A stretch of DNA of 64,000 nucleotides from Salinicola lusitanus (GTDB lineage Bacteria > Pseudomonadota > Gammaproteobacteria > Pseudomonadales > Halomonadaceae). Location of the stretch: the NCBI RefSeq assembly GCF_003206045.1, contig NZ_PZJM01000003.1:340303-404302 (forward strand), read 5' to 3'. The position numbers were made by a program, and so were the translations under genes. Each line of letters opens with the position of its first letter. Positions within the stretch are counted from its first letter, which is position 1. This document shows positions 39,179 to 46,691 of this stretch, piece after piece. Below the pieces are notes generated by a model, which worked only from the letters and a program-made list of their open reading frames with translations, was not told the origin of the DNA and made no database searches.

Positions 39179-39988
39179 ATGGCCGATAACAGTGCCGACT
39201 GGTGCATCGTGGGCTCGCCTTCTCGTATCGAGCGTCTGGAGGCGCGCTTTCAGGGTCATGCCTACGACACCCACCGCCACGACACCTTCGCCATCGGCAT
39301 CACGCTGGATGGGGTGCAGAGCTTCCACTACCGGCGCGACTATCGGCACAGCCTGCCCGGCACCGTCATGGTGCTCCACCCGGACGAGGCTCACGATGGC
39401 CACGCCGGCGACGAGCACGGGTTTCACTACCGCATGCTCTACATCGCCCCGGCGCTGATCCAGACCGCGCTGGGCGGCAGGACCCTGCCCCACATTGCCG
39501 GCGGCCTGTCGACGGACCCGCGATTGAGGGATGCCGTCCGCTTTCTCCTGACCTCGGTCGAGGCGCCTCTGGATGCGCTCGAGGAGGAGAACGGCATTGC
39601 CGACCTGGCCGCCGTGCTGGAAGCCAACAGCGATACCCGGATCGCCCGCTCGCGAACGACACCCGACTACCGCGCGGCAAGCCGGGTTCGGGACTATCTC
39701 GATGCCCGCACTCAAGAGGGCGTGACGCTGGACGATCTCGAGTCGATATCCGGCCAAGAGCGCTGGACGCTCTCCCGCGACTTCCGCGCGCTGTTCGGCA
39801 CCAGCCCCTATCGCTACCTCACGCTACGTCGGCTGGATCTCGCCAGGCAGTGCATCGCCACCGGCATCAGCCTCAGCGAAGCGGCGCTCTTGGCGGGATT
39901 CGCCGACCAGAGCCACATGACCCGCGCCTTCGGTCGCGCCTTTGGCATAACGCCCTCGCGATGGCGATCACTACTTCGGCGGGGTTGA
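39179..39988 (+). CDS. AraC family transcriptional regulator
   Basis: A 269-residue regulator with an N-terminal cupin-like AraC arm (HAYDTHRHDTFAIGITLDGVQSF, LHPDEAHDGHAG) and the C-terminal double helix-turn-helix (about 165-265, ending ADQSHMTRAFGRAFGITPSRWR). This type commonly sits beside and controls a LysE exporter. ATG 39179 has AGGA six bases upstream; an in-frame ATG at 39164 overlaps the lysE-type stop and is also possible. Confidence 0.9.
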   Translation: MADNSADWCIVGSPSRIERLEARFQGHAYDTHRHDTFAIGITLDGVQSFHYRRDYRHSLPGTVMVLHPDEAHDGHAGDEHGFHYRMLYIAPALIQTALGGRTLPHIAGGLSTDPRLRDAVRFLLTSVEAPLDALEEENGIADLAAVLEANSDTRIARSRTTPDYRAASRVRDYLDARTQEGVTLDDLESISGQERWTLSRDFRALFGTSPYRYLTLRRLDLARQCIATGISLSEAALLAGFADQSHMTRAFGRAFGITPSRWRSLLRRG

Positions 39989-40195
39989 AGCTTTCCAACC
40001 CAGCTTTCCGATTAGTTCACATCAAGATTTGGTAGTTGGCACAAAGCAGGATTATACAACATACCCAAGCTACTGTTTTTAACTTTTAACGAGCAGCATC
40101 TAATAGCTATATCTTAAGGTATGACTTTTAACACCAAGGACTTCTTAAACTTGGTAGCACATCAAACTTACGGTACCACCAGACCACGGAACCGC

Positions 40196-40274
40196 GGCTC
40201 CCTGGCTCCCTGGCTCCCTGGCTCCCTGGCTCCCTGGCTCCCTGGCTCCCTGGCTTCCTGGCTTCCTGGCTTTA
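40196..40274. repeat. 8-bp tandem repeat array
   Basis: Seven perfect head-to-tail copies of GGCTCCCT (40196-40251), two copies of the variant GGCTTCCT (40252-40267) and a partial copy (to about 40274). The array sits just beyond the end of the HEPN gene in an otherwise AT-rich stretch. No spacers, so it is not CRISPR. Confidence 0.95.
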
Positions 40275-40276
40275 GG

Positions 40277-40927
40277 CTAACTGACCCGCTGCTCAGGAAT
40301 AGTCAACGAATATATATTTTCTTGAAAGGAATTGGATATAAGAAATAGCAACTCCTGAGTCAGCTTTATGTGATTTTCAAGATCTAGAGTGTGTAGATCT
40401 GGATCATCACCATGGGCAATACTGTGCCTCCACCCCACTAACTCCTTGTCAATACGAATACGAAACCTTTGAAACGGAGAAAGATCAAAGCCTAACAAAT
40501 CATAATTTTGCCTGAGCTTTTGAAAGTTAAGATTGGACCTAGACAAAACCACACTTTCATCAAAGCAATCAAACCCGCTTTCAATAGCCGACTTCAATCC
40601 ATCCACAAAACGCCCACCTGCTTCAATAGAATAGTTTCTATCACGCAAGGACTGTAAACTTGGGGTCAACACTCCCAACAGCATTCCCCACGACACCTCA
40701 CTAACTTTGACGCTCGAAGACTTAAGGAAAGATATATAGAAGCGTGCGCATTCGTTATAAAACCCTTCCCAGTGAGAGTAAGTTAATACTATTAGCGCTT
40801 TAGAATGGACACCATAAATTGAGTACTCAGACGCCTGCGCCATTTTCGTTTTAACCTCCGAAAGCTCTTTCACTCTTCGAAGTCTAGCAGCATCAATCTT
40901 TTCAAGGACAGATAACGCATTACTCAT
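40277..40927 (-). CDS. HEPN-domain protein (MAE_28990/MAE_18760-like), predicted RNase partner of DUF262
   Basis: A 216-residue protein resembling the MAE_28990/MAE_18760-like HEPN family. It is alpha-helical, has a conserved LTYSHWEGFYNECARFY segment (about 48-64) and an Rx4H motif, R167-H-S-I-A-H172, the catalytic signature of HEPN ribonucleases. Its ATG overlaps the end of the DUF262 gene by 8 bp (ATGAGTAA), so translation is coupled. Base composition is much more AT-rich than the chromosome, suggesting transfer. HEPN families are often toxins or antiviral RNases; which applies here is inference. The 3' end runs up to the 8-bp repeat array. Confidence 0.8.
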   Translation of the reverse strand: MSNALSVLEKIDAARLRRVKELSEVKTKMAQASEYSIYGVHSKALIVLTYSHWEGFYNECARFYISFLKSSSVKVSEVSWGMLLGVLTPSLQSLRDRNYSIEAGGRFVDGLKSAIESGFDCFDESVVLSRSNLNFQKLRQNYDLLGFDLSPFQRFRIRIDKELVGWRHSIAHGDDPDLHTLDLENHIKLTQELLFLISNSFQENIYSLTIPEQRVS

Positions 40928-42026
40928 CGGGACAAAACCATTTTTGCCCAAATGGCACTGTTCGAAGTATTCTAGTTGTACCGCGAAGACCAGACGCACT
41001 TAATTCAGCCACTTCTCTCTGCCGCCAAAAGCCATCTACCCTTTCCTGTACAAAAGCTTCAGCGTCATCAAGTGCCGATATTGCCATCCTGTTTCTAGCC
41101 ACACCGACAAGTATCCCCTCTAATGCACGAAGAGAAAATCGTTTCGCAATACCTTCGTGCGCTTCCGCATGCGGCAGTAATGCCTCACCACCAAAAATGC
41201 GATGCAGCAAATTGACACTCCACAAAACTTTATCAATCACTTCATCACAACTCTCACTTATAATAACATCAAGAATAGCTCTATCTAGAAACTCTTGGAC
41301 ATCTAACTTAGGATCGAGCTCTCTGAAAGTGAGCGAAATCGCTCTAACAAGATACTCAATATCCTTTTGTTTCTCTTTCTGATCATCGGTTATATTAAAA
41401 AGATGACCAAATTTTTCAGACTGGGCGATTTCTTTAATACGTCGAGTAGCATCTTTATTTGCAAGAACCATTGAACAAGTTCTTACCTCTTGCTCATTTG
41501 CATACTCGCCACCCCTATTGAGACGTTGAAACAAATCAAATTTTGTCTTAGGGTCACTCGGATGCTTTAAAACCTGAAAATCAATGCGCGCACGGCGAAA
41601 AAACAGCTGCAGAGACTTCTCTAGCGTTGTTTTTCCCTCTACGCTTTCCGACCAACTCACACCATCCAAAGAAGGCAGATAAATCGCACTAGTCAAACTC
41701 GAGGCTGCTAGCAACTTAGTTCTATCCTCAGGATCTCTCAAAACACCTAAAAACTCCAAAATCGTGGATATTCTTTGAAGCCCATCAATCAGTTCCCATG
41801 TCCCATCACTATTTTCAAAAGCGAATGCTGGTGGCAATGGAATCCCAATAAGTATCGATTCAATAAAAGCAGTTTTCTTCTCAATATTCCAACGAAAAAG
41901 CCTTTGAAAATCAGGGATTATATCCAACTCCTCCTGACTATACATTGATGAAATTTCACCAATTGATATCTGCACACTATCTGTTATTACATTTCTTTTT
42001 GCTTCTTCAAGCTCGTCCTTCAACAT
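40920..42026 (-). CDS. DUF262 domain protein
   Basis: A 368-residue protein with an N-terminal DUF262 (ParB/sulfiredoxin-like fold) domain: PDFQRLFRW with Q41-R42, the DGLQR motif at 81-85 and the FDLFQRLNRGG block with a following EVR, all diagnostic of the family. DUF262 domains bind and hydrolyse nucleotides or cut DNA in type IV restriction (GmrSD) and phosphorothioate-sensing (SspE) systems. The usual C-terminal DUF1524 HNH nuclease is not seen; the C-terminal 180 residues are helical with no recognised motif. GGAGG lies four bases before ATG 42026. AT-rich, coupled to the HEPN gene. Confidence 0.85.
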   Translation of the reverse strand: MLKDELEEAKRNVITDSVQISIGEISSMYSQEELDIIPDFQRLFRWNIEKKTAFIESILIGIPLPPAFAFENSDGTWELIDGLQRISTILEFLGVLRDPEDRTKLLAASSLTSAIYLPSLDGVSWSESVEGKTTLEKSLQLFFRRARIDFQVLKHPSDPKTKFDLFQRLNRGGEYANEQEVRTCSMVLANKDATRRIKEIAQSEKFGHLFNITDDQKEKQKDIEYLVRAISLTFRELDPKLDVQEFLDRAILDVIISESCDEVIDKVLWSVNLLHRIFGGEALLPHAEAHEGIAKRFSLRALEGILVGVARNRMAISALDDAEAFVQERVDGFWRQREVAELSASGLRGTTRILRTVPFGQKWFCPDE

Positions 42027-42422
42027 AGGACCTCCAAGGCCTTGGATCTACTTTACAGATCTCACACTCATCCAATATCGACTGACTTTAATTCTCTACA
42101 TTCCCAATACAGGAATGTCCAGGATACACGAAGCAAAGCTAAGAATGCACAGCGCGTCAATCTGCCACATTCTGTTTCACTTCTCTATACCCCCCACCTA
42201 TCGTCGCGCATGCTGCAAAACGCATCATTCCGCACCATTTTTCAGACCCCCTGATCACCCCGTCGCCTCAGCACTGGCGCGCCCTAGCGCCCATTGCAAC
42301 GCTGCATCAAAACCGACCCATTTAGCGCGCAGGCGGGGCGGGGAGTCGACAGCGCGCCGGCAGGTTGCGGCGAGATAAGGGCAGGATGGTGGCCACAGGG
42401 GCGCGGTCACCACTCGCCGCTG
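42027..42422. other. Promoter and flank of the DUF262-HEPN island
   Basis: About 396 bp without a credible gene. The first 200 bp remain AT-rich and carry a 7-bp inverted repeat; composition returns to chromosomal GC near 42250, which marks the likely right edge of the acquired segment. I see no integrase, transposase or terminal repeats. Confidence 0.6.
42098..42118. promoter_or_regulatory. Inverted repeat upstream of DUF262, possible operator
   Basis: ACATTCC (42098-42104) and its perfect complement GGAATGT (42112-42118) separated by seven bases, 72 bp upstream of the DUF262 ATG. The geometry suits a dimeric regulator; no regulator gene lies in the island itself. Confidence 0.5.
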
Positions 42423-42821
42423 TTACTGCGACAGCGACTCGATGATTTTGCAGTCGGCCACGGTGTCCGCCTGGCAGCACTGCTCGAGCCGGTCGAGTTC
42501 CCGTTCCAGTTGCTGTAGATCCTTCAGCCTGGCCCTGACCCGCTCCAGTTGCTCGTGGATGATCGAGTCGACCTGCCCACAGGGTGCGCTCTGGTCATCG
42601 GCGAGCCCGAGCAGCGATTTCACGTCTTCCAGGCTCAACCCCAGGTGGCGGGCGCGCTTGATGAAGATCAGGCGATCCCGCTCCCGATCCGTGTAGAGGC
42701 GATAGCCGCCCTCGGTTCTGGTCACCGGCGAGACAAGCCCCGCGCTCTCGTAGTAGCGGATGGTCACCGCCTTGGTGTCGGTCGCCTTGGCAAGCTGACC
42801 GATGGTGATCTGCGCCTCCAT
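42423..42821 (-). CDS. MerR family metal-responsive regulator (ZntR/CadR/PbrR type)
   Basis: A 132-residue MerR regulator. The N-terminal winged helix has TIGQLAKATDTKAVTIRYYESAGL, followed by the dimerisation coiled coil and a C-terminal metal site with C81, C115-C116 and C124; that spacing is close to ZntR (C79, C114-C115, C124) and CadR, so Zn(II), Cd(II) or Pb(II) is expected. ATG 42821 fits family starts; the in-frame 42866 start would cross the divergent promoter. It faces a CDF efflux gene. Confidence 0.9.
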   Translation of the reverse strand: MEAQITIGQLAKATDTKAVTIRYYESAGLVSPVTRTEGGYRLYTDRERDRLIFIKRARHLGLSLEDVKSLLGLADDQSAPCGQVDSIIHEQLERVRARLKDLQQLERELDRLEQCCQADTVADCKIIESLSQ

Positions 42822-42826
42822 GATGC

Positions 42827-42857
42827 TTGACCCTATAGCGGCTAGAACCTTCATGCT
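42827..42857 (+). promoter_or_regulatory. MerR-type promoter with 19-bp spacer
   Basis: TTGACC (42827-42832), a 19-bp spacer (42833-42851) containing the partial dyad CCCTATAGCGGCTAGAACC, and CATGCT as -10. An over-long 19-bp spacer bearing a CTATAG...CTA dyad is the hallmark of promoters activated by metal-bound MerR regulators. It points to the CDF gene. Confidence 0.75.
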
Positions 42858-42886
42858 AGCAGCCAATCATTCGAGGAGGCACTGGC

Positions 42887-43588
42887 ATGGACTCTTGCTG
42901 CGAGAACAAGGCTGGCGAGCTGGCACAATTGCGGGGCGCGCAGGCCAAGGTGCTGTATTGGGTACTCGGTATCAACGGCTCGATGTTCGTGATCGAGTTC
43001 GTGGCGGGCTGGCTGATCGGGTCGACGGCACTGCTGGCTGACTCGCTCGATATGTTCGGCGATGCCACCGTCTACGTGCTGACGCTATACGCCCTGCACC
43101 GAAGTGACCGAACACGAGCCGGTGCGGCGCTGGTCAAGAGCCTGTTCATGTTCGTTTTCGGTCTGGCGGTCATTGCCGAGGCGGTCCACAAGAGCGTGGT
43201 AGGCAGCGTCCCCGAAGCCGGGGCGATGGGCATCATGGGTTTGCTGGCGCTGGCGGCCAACACCATCTGTTTCATCATGCTGCTGCGCTACCGCTCGGCG
43301 GATCTCAATATGCGTTCGACCTGGCTCTGTTCGCGCAACGATCTCATCGCGAATACCAGCGTGGTGCTGGCCGCCATCGCCGTCGGCGTGACCGGCTCGC
43401 TCTGGCCGGACGTGATCGTCGGCCTGGCCATTGCGGCGCTGTTCCTGCATTCGGCTTGGCAGGTCTCCAGCGAGGCATGGGGAGCGTGGCAAGGTGCGAA
43501 GCCGGTCATGGCAACTGACTCCGCGCGCCCATCGAGCGAGCCGGCGAACGAGACCTGCTGCAAGGCCCACTCGTCATGTTGTCAATGA
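42887..43588 (+). CDS. Cation diffusion facilitator family metal efflux protein
   Basis: A 233-residue inner-membrane CDF-like transporter with six transmembrane helices. The first metal site appears as ADSLDMFGDATVY (DxxxD) in TM2; the second is SRNDLIANTSV in TM5, with S-N-D in place of the usual HxxxD. Cys pairs at both ends (MDSCCENK and ETCCKAHSSCC) suggest soft-metal handling. GAGGAGG lies upstream of ATG 42887. The MerR-type promoter implies induction by Zn, Cd or Pb. Its last 15 bases overlap the convergent hydrolase gene. Confidence 0.9.
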   Translation: MDSCCENKAGELAQLRGAQAKVLYWVLGINGSMFVIEFVAGWLIGSTALLADSLDMFGDATVYVLTLYALHRSDRTRAGAALVKSLFMFVFGLAVIAEAVHKSVVGSVPEAGAMGIMGLLALAANTICFIMLLRYRSADLNMRSTWLCSRNDLIANTSVVLAAIAVGVTGSLWPDVIVGLAIAALFLHSAWQVSSEAWGAWQGAKPVMATDSARPSSEPANETCCKAHSSCCQ

Positions 43589-44461
43589 GGCGGAGTCGGC
43601 ATTGCCTTGGAAGAAGTCGAGGAGCGCGCTGGCCAGCGCCTCCGGCGCTTCCTCAGCCATATGATGGCCACAGTCGAGCCCATGCCCCACTAGCGATGTC
43701 GTCCAGGGACGCCACACCTCCAGCACGTCGCCATAGAGCCGTTCCAGGTCGTCACGTAATGACCAAAGCACCATGGCCGGGCACTGGATCCGTCTGCCCT
43801 GCTCGCGGTCCTCGCGGTCGTGCAGGTGATCCACGCTCAGGCCGGCGCGGTAATCCTCGATCATGCCGTGGACAGTTGCGGGATCGTGAATGGCTCTATG
43901 GAAGTCGGCGAATGACGCTTTCCCCATCGCTTCGGGATCGCCGCCGTACCAGGCATCCGGATCGGCCAGGACGGCTCGCTCTGGCTTTTCAAACTGCGCG
44001 AAAAAAAACCAGTGCCACCACTCGGTGGCGAATCGCGCATCGCATCGTTCCAGCGCCTCGAGAATCGGCACGCCATCGAGAATGACGGCTTTTTCGATAG
44101 CCTCGGGATGATCCATCGCCGTGCGGAAGGCCGTGTAACTACCTCGGTCGTGGCCGACGATGGAGAAGCGGTCGAAGCCGAGGTGCCGCATCAGCTCGAT
44201 GCAGTCCCGCGCCTTGGCGCGTTTGGACGATCCGGAGTGGTCGGGTGTGTCGGCGGGCTTGGAAGACTCTCCGAAACCTCTCAAGTCGGGGCAGACGACG
44301 GTGTGGTGAGCGGTCAGTAGCGGCGCTACGCGGTGCCAGGTCGTGTGCGTCCGCGGATGGCCATGCAACAACAGGATCGGCGGTCCGGATCCGCCATACC
44401 GCACTCTCAAGGTCGCTTCGGACAGCGCTACCCTCTCCAACTGAAACCCTTCAAACATCAC
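43574..44461 (-). CDS. Alpha/beta hydrolase, haloacetate dehalogenase-like
   Basis: A 295-residue hydrolase resembling fluoroacetate/haloacetate dehalogenases. The nucleophile elbow is VGHDRGSY with D105 and R106; halide-site H150-W151 appear in WWHWFFFAQ, the EDYRAG tyrosine is conserved, and the base histidine lies in CGHHMAEEAP. The second carboxylate-binding Arg of known enzymes (four residues after the nucleophile) is Tyr109 here, so substrate preference may differ. It is convergent with the CDF gene, overlapping by 15 bp. Confidence 0.85.
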   Translation of the reverse strand: MMFEGFQLERVALSEATLRVRYGGSGPPILLLHGHPRTHTTWHRVAPLLTAHHTVVCPDLRGFGESSKPADTPDHSGSSKRAKARDCIELMRHLGFDRFSIVGHDRGSYTAFRTAMDHPEAIEKAVILDGVPILEALERCDARFATEWWHWFFFAQFEKPERAVLADPDAWYGGDPEAMGKASFADFHRAIHDPATVHGMIEDYRAGLSVDHLHDREDREQGRRIQCPAMVLWSLRDDLERLYGDVLEVWRPWTTSLVGHGLDCGHHMAEEAPEALASALLDFFQGNADSASLTT

Positions 44462-44586
44462 GCCCCATCCTTGTCCGTGATTGGCACGGATTCAGGGTAG
44501 TCGCAACGCCCCCCGTTCGCTCACCGGGAGAGAGGGGGGGTTCCGGGGTTAGGGCACTACGCCGGGTCTCTCTGTGACGGACGAGG

Positions 44587-45138
44587 TCATGTCCAAAGAG
44601 GTGGCAGCAATCTGGCCGCTATCTGCTTGGCTCGCTCGACAGGCTCGAGATTGCCCTCTCGCAGCACGCCCATGACGGCACCATCGATAAGCAGTTGAAA
44701 GTCGCGGGCGAGTTCGTGACTCGGTGAGTGGCCGGCTTGCTCGAGCACTCGAGCCATGATCCGTATCTGCGCCAGCTTGTGCTCTCTGGCGATGCGATGG
44801 GTCTCGCTACCACGGTCGGCGGCTTCCACCATGGCGTTGATGAAGGCACAGCCTCGAAAGTCGGCTTGTCCGTAGCGCTCGGCGATGACATCGAACACAC
44901 CGAGGGGCGAGCTGTCATTGGCGGCGAGACCTGCCTCGAGTGATGCCAGGGCCATCTCATTGCGGTGACGTAGCACGGCATGGACCAGCGCATCCTTGCT
45001 GTCGAAGTGACGATAGAACGACGCGCGTCCCACGCCGGAGGTTTCTATCAACTCGCTGATGCCGACCGTATTGATGCCTCGTTGATAGAAAAGCGCTTCC
45101 GCCGTCGCTATCAGTCGTTCACGAGCCTGTATCGGCAT
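44587..45138 (-). CDS. TetR family transcriptional regulator
   Basis: A 183-residue TetR regulator with the N-terminal helix-turn-helix (ALFYQRGINTVGISELIETSGVGRASFYRHFDSKDAL) and a ligand-binding C-terminal domain. AGGAGC precedes ATG 45138. It is divergent from a LysE exporter gene, with a near-ideal palindromic operator between them, so it probably represses both. Confidence 0.93.
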   Translation of the reverse strand: MPIQARERLIATAEALFYQRGINTVGISELIETSGVGRASFYRHFDSKDALVHAVLRHRNEMALASLEAGLAANDSSPLGVFDVIAERYGQADFRGCAFINAMVEAADRGSETHRIAREHKLAQIRIMARVLEQAGHSPSHELARDFQLLIDGAVMGVLREGNLEPVERAKQIAARLLPPLWT

Positions 45139-45176
45139 GGCTGCTCCTCTCTACGATCTTGACAGTGAATGGTAAT

Positions 45177-45209
45177 GATCAGTACCGTTTAACGCAAACG
45201 GTACTGATC
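45177..45209. promoter_or_regulatory. TetR operator palindrome
   Basis: GATCAGTACCGTTT (45177-45190) and its perfect complement (45196-45209) with a five-base spacer; a third imperfect half-site GATCGGTTCCGT begins at about 45206. It lies between the divergent TetR and LysE genes, 38 bp from the regulator start. Confidence 0.85.
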
Positions 45210-45270
45210 GGTTCCGTAACGGGGCTAGCATGTTGCGGTCGCTATCGCTCTGAGAAGAGCGTATTCGGAG

Positions 45271-45876
45271 ATGAAGAGGCTCATGTCGCAAGTCGCCACA
45301 CTCGCTATCACGGCCATGCTCTTGTTCGGCTCCCCGGGGCCGGGGCCAATGACCATCGTGGCGACATCCGCCACCTTTGGCGTCCGCAAGACGCTCTCGC
45401 TCTATGCGGGCATTCTGACCGGGCTGGCGGTCTCGATGGTGGCCGCGGCCCTGGGCCTGGCAGCGCTACTGGCGGCCTGGCCCAGTGCAAAGCTGACGCT
45501 GCAAATCGTGGGCGGGCTCTACGTGCTCTATCTCGCCTACCGCATTGCGTCCACGCCACTCGACATCAACGCAGCCGAAGGCGCCCGCCTGACGATGCGC
45601 GATGGCGTTCTCCTCAACGTGCTCAACCCCAAGTCCTACGCGGTGTTACTGGTGATCTACTCTCAGTTCTTACTGCCGCTATCGCCGACGGCTATCGCTT
45701 ACGTTGCCACCATGGGGGTTTGCCTGGCGGTTGCCGTCTTCACCAATATCTTCTGGATGTGCGTCGGTGGCGCCATTCGGCCGCTCGTGCAGCGCCCTCT
45801 CTTCTCCCGATTGCTCCGCCTTGCCTTCGCAATGCTGATGATCGGGGCAGTCTCCTGGGCTTTCGTTCAGAGTTGA
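45271..45876 (+). CDS. LysE/RhtB family exporter
   Basis: A 201-residue inner-membrane exporter with SPGPGPMTIVATSATFG at the N-terminus and VLNPKSYAVLL mid-protein, both typical of the family, and five to six transmembrane helices. Expected substrates are amino acids or related metabolites. Likely controlled by the divergent TetR regulator. The ATG at 45283 is an alternative start. Confidence 0.9.
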   Translation: MKRLMSQVATLAITAMLLFGSPGPGPMTIVATSATFGVRKTLSLYAGILTGLAVSMVAAALGLAALLAAWPSAKLTLQIVGGLYVLYLAYRIASTPLDINAAEGARLTMRDGVLLNVLNPKSYAVLLVIYSQFLLPLSPTAIAYVATMGVCLAVAVFTNIFWMCVGGAIRPLVQRPLFSRLLRLAFAMLMIGAVSWAFVQS

Positions 45877-45989
45877 GTTCCCATTCATCATCCGACTGAG
45901 CCTTGGCCGATAACGTCAGGTCGTGAACGGTCACTCGACCGACGCCAGGATTTGGCGACACACAGAGCGCGGTCAGGCCGCGTCCCAAT

Positions 45990-46532
45990 TCAGGTGCCTC
46001 TGGACCGATCGGTGGCAATTGCCTTGACGGCCCACTCTTCCGACGTGATCGCATAGCGCTCATGATCTCTCCACTCCCCATCGATTTTCAGGTACCGCGG
46101 CGAATACCCCTCCAACCGAAAGCCCAGGGATTTGATCAAGCCAGCCGAGCGCTCGTTGCCCGGCTGAATATTGGCCTCCAGTCGATGCAGCTCGTGCTCG
46201 CCGAAGGCGCGGGAAACCACGGCGCTCAACGCTTCCTTCATCAGCCCTTTGCCCTGGTTCGGGCTGAACGCGTAGTAACCGAGATACGCCGACTGGAGCG
46301 CGCCGCGAACGATCTCGTTCAGGTTGATACAGCCGACCAAGGTGCCGTCTCTCGTCCTGGCGAGGTAGCTGTAGTGAGTCTCCGTCGAGTATCGACGCAG
46401 GTAATCAGCGTACTTCTCCGGTGTATCCGGTGGCGCAACCCATCTGCCCAGGAGGGATTCACTGCGCTGAACGGCGGCCAGGAACGCCGCCCTGTGTGCC
46501 GCGCCGGGCTGGAAGATTTCCACATTCATCAT
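45990..46532 (-). CDS. GNAT family N-acetyltransferase (RimJ/RimL type)
   Basis: A 180-residue acetyltransferase. The acetyl-CoA binding loop is FSPNQGKGLMKEAL (Q/RxxGxG-like) and the C-terminal NIQPGNERSAGLIKSLGFRLEGYSPRYLKIDGEWRDHERY block is typical of ribosomal-protein N-acetyltransferase relatives. Two adjacent ATGs (46529 and 46532) are possible starts. Substrate unknown. Confidence 0.88.
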   Translation of the reverse strand: MMNVEIFQPGAAHRAAFLAAVQRSESLLGRWVAPPDTPEKYADYLRRYSTETHYSYLARTRDGTLVGCINLNEIVRGALQSAYLGYYAFSPNQGKGLMKEALSAVVSRAFGEHELHRLEANIQPGNERSAGLIKSLGFRLEGYSPRYLKIDGEWRDHERYAITSEEWAVKAIATDRSRGT

Positions 46533-46691
46533 CGTGAAGACCAAGGTTTGTCGTGACTCCTCTTGAGAGCTTGGCTCCGGCGCGAGGAAGAGGTGGTTGG
46601 GAAAAGTCGTTCATGTCTGCCGCGCCCAAATTTCCCCAGCGCCACCGGCCGCGTGTAGGCTGGCGAGCACGGTCGACCAGAGGATGCGCTA

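Noticed and set aside
40196-40274. CRISPR array
   Set aside because: Units are 8 bp, directly adjacent, with no spacers, and no cas genes occur in the window.
40121-40348. Short open frame crossing the 8-bp repeats (repeating SLAPWLPG)
   Set aside because: Protein is an artefact of the repeat; no ribosome-binding site and it overlaps the HEPN gene end.
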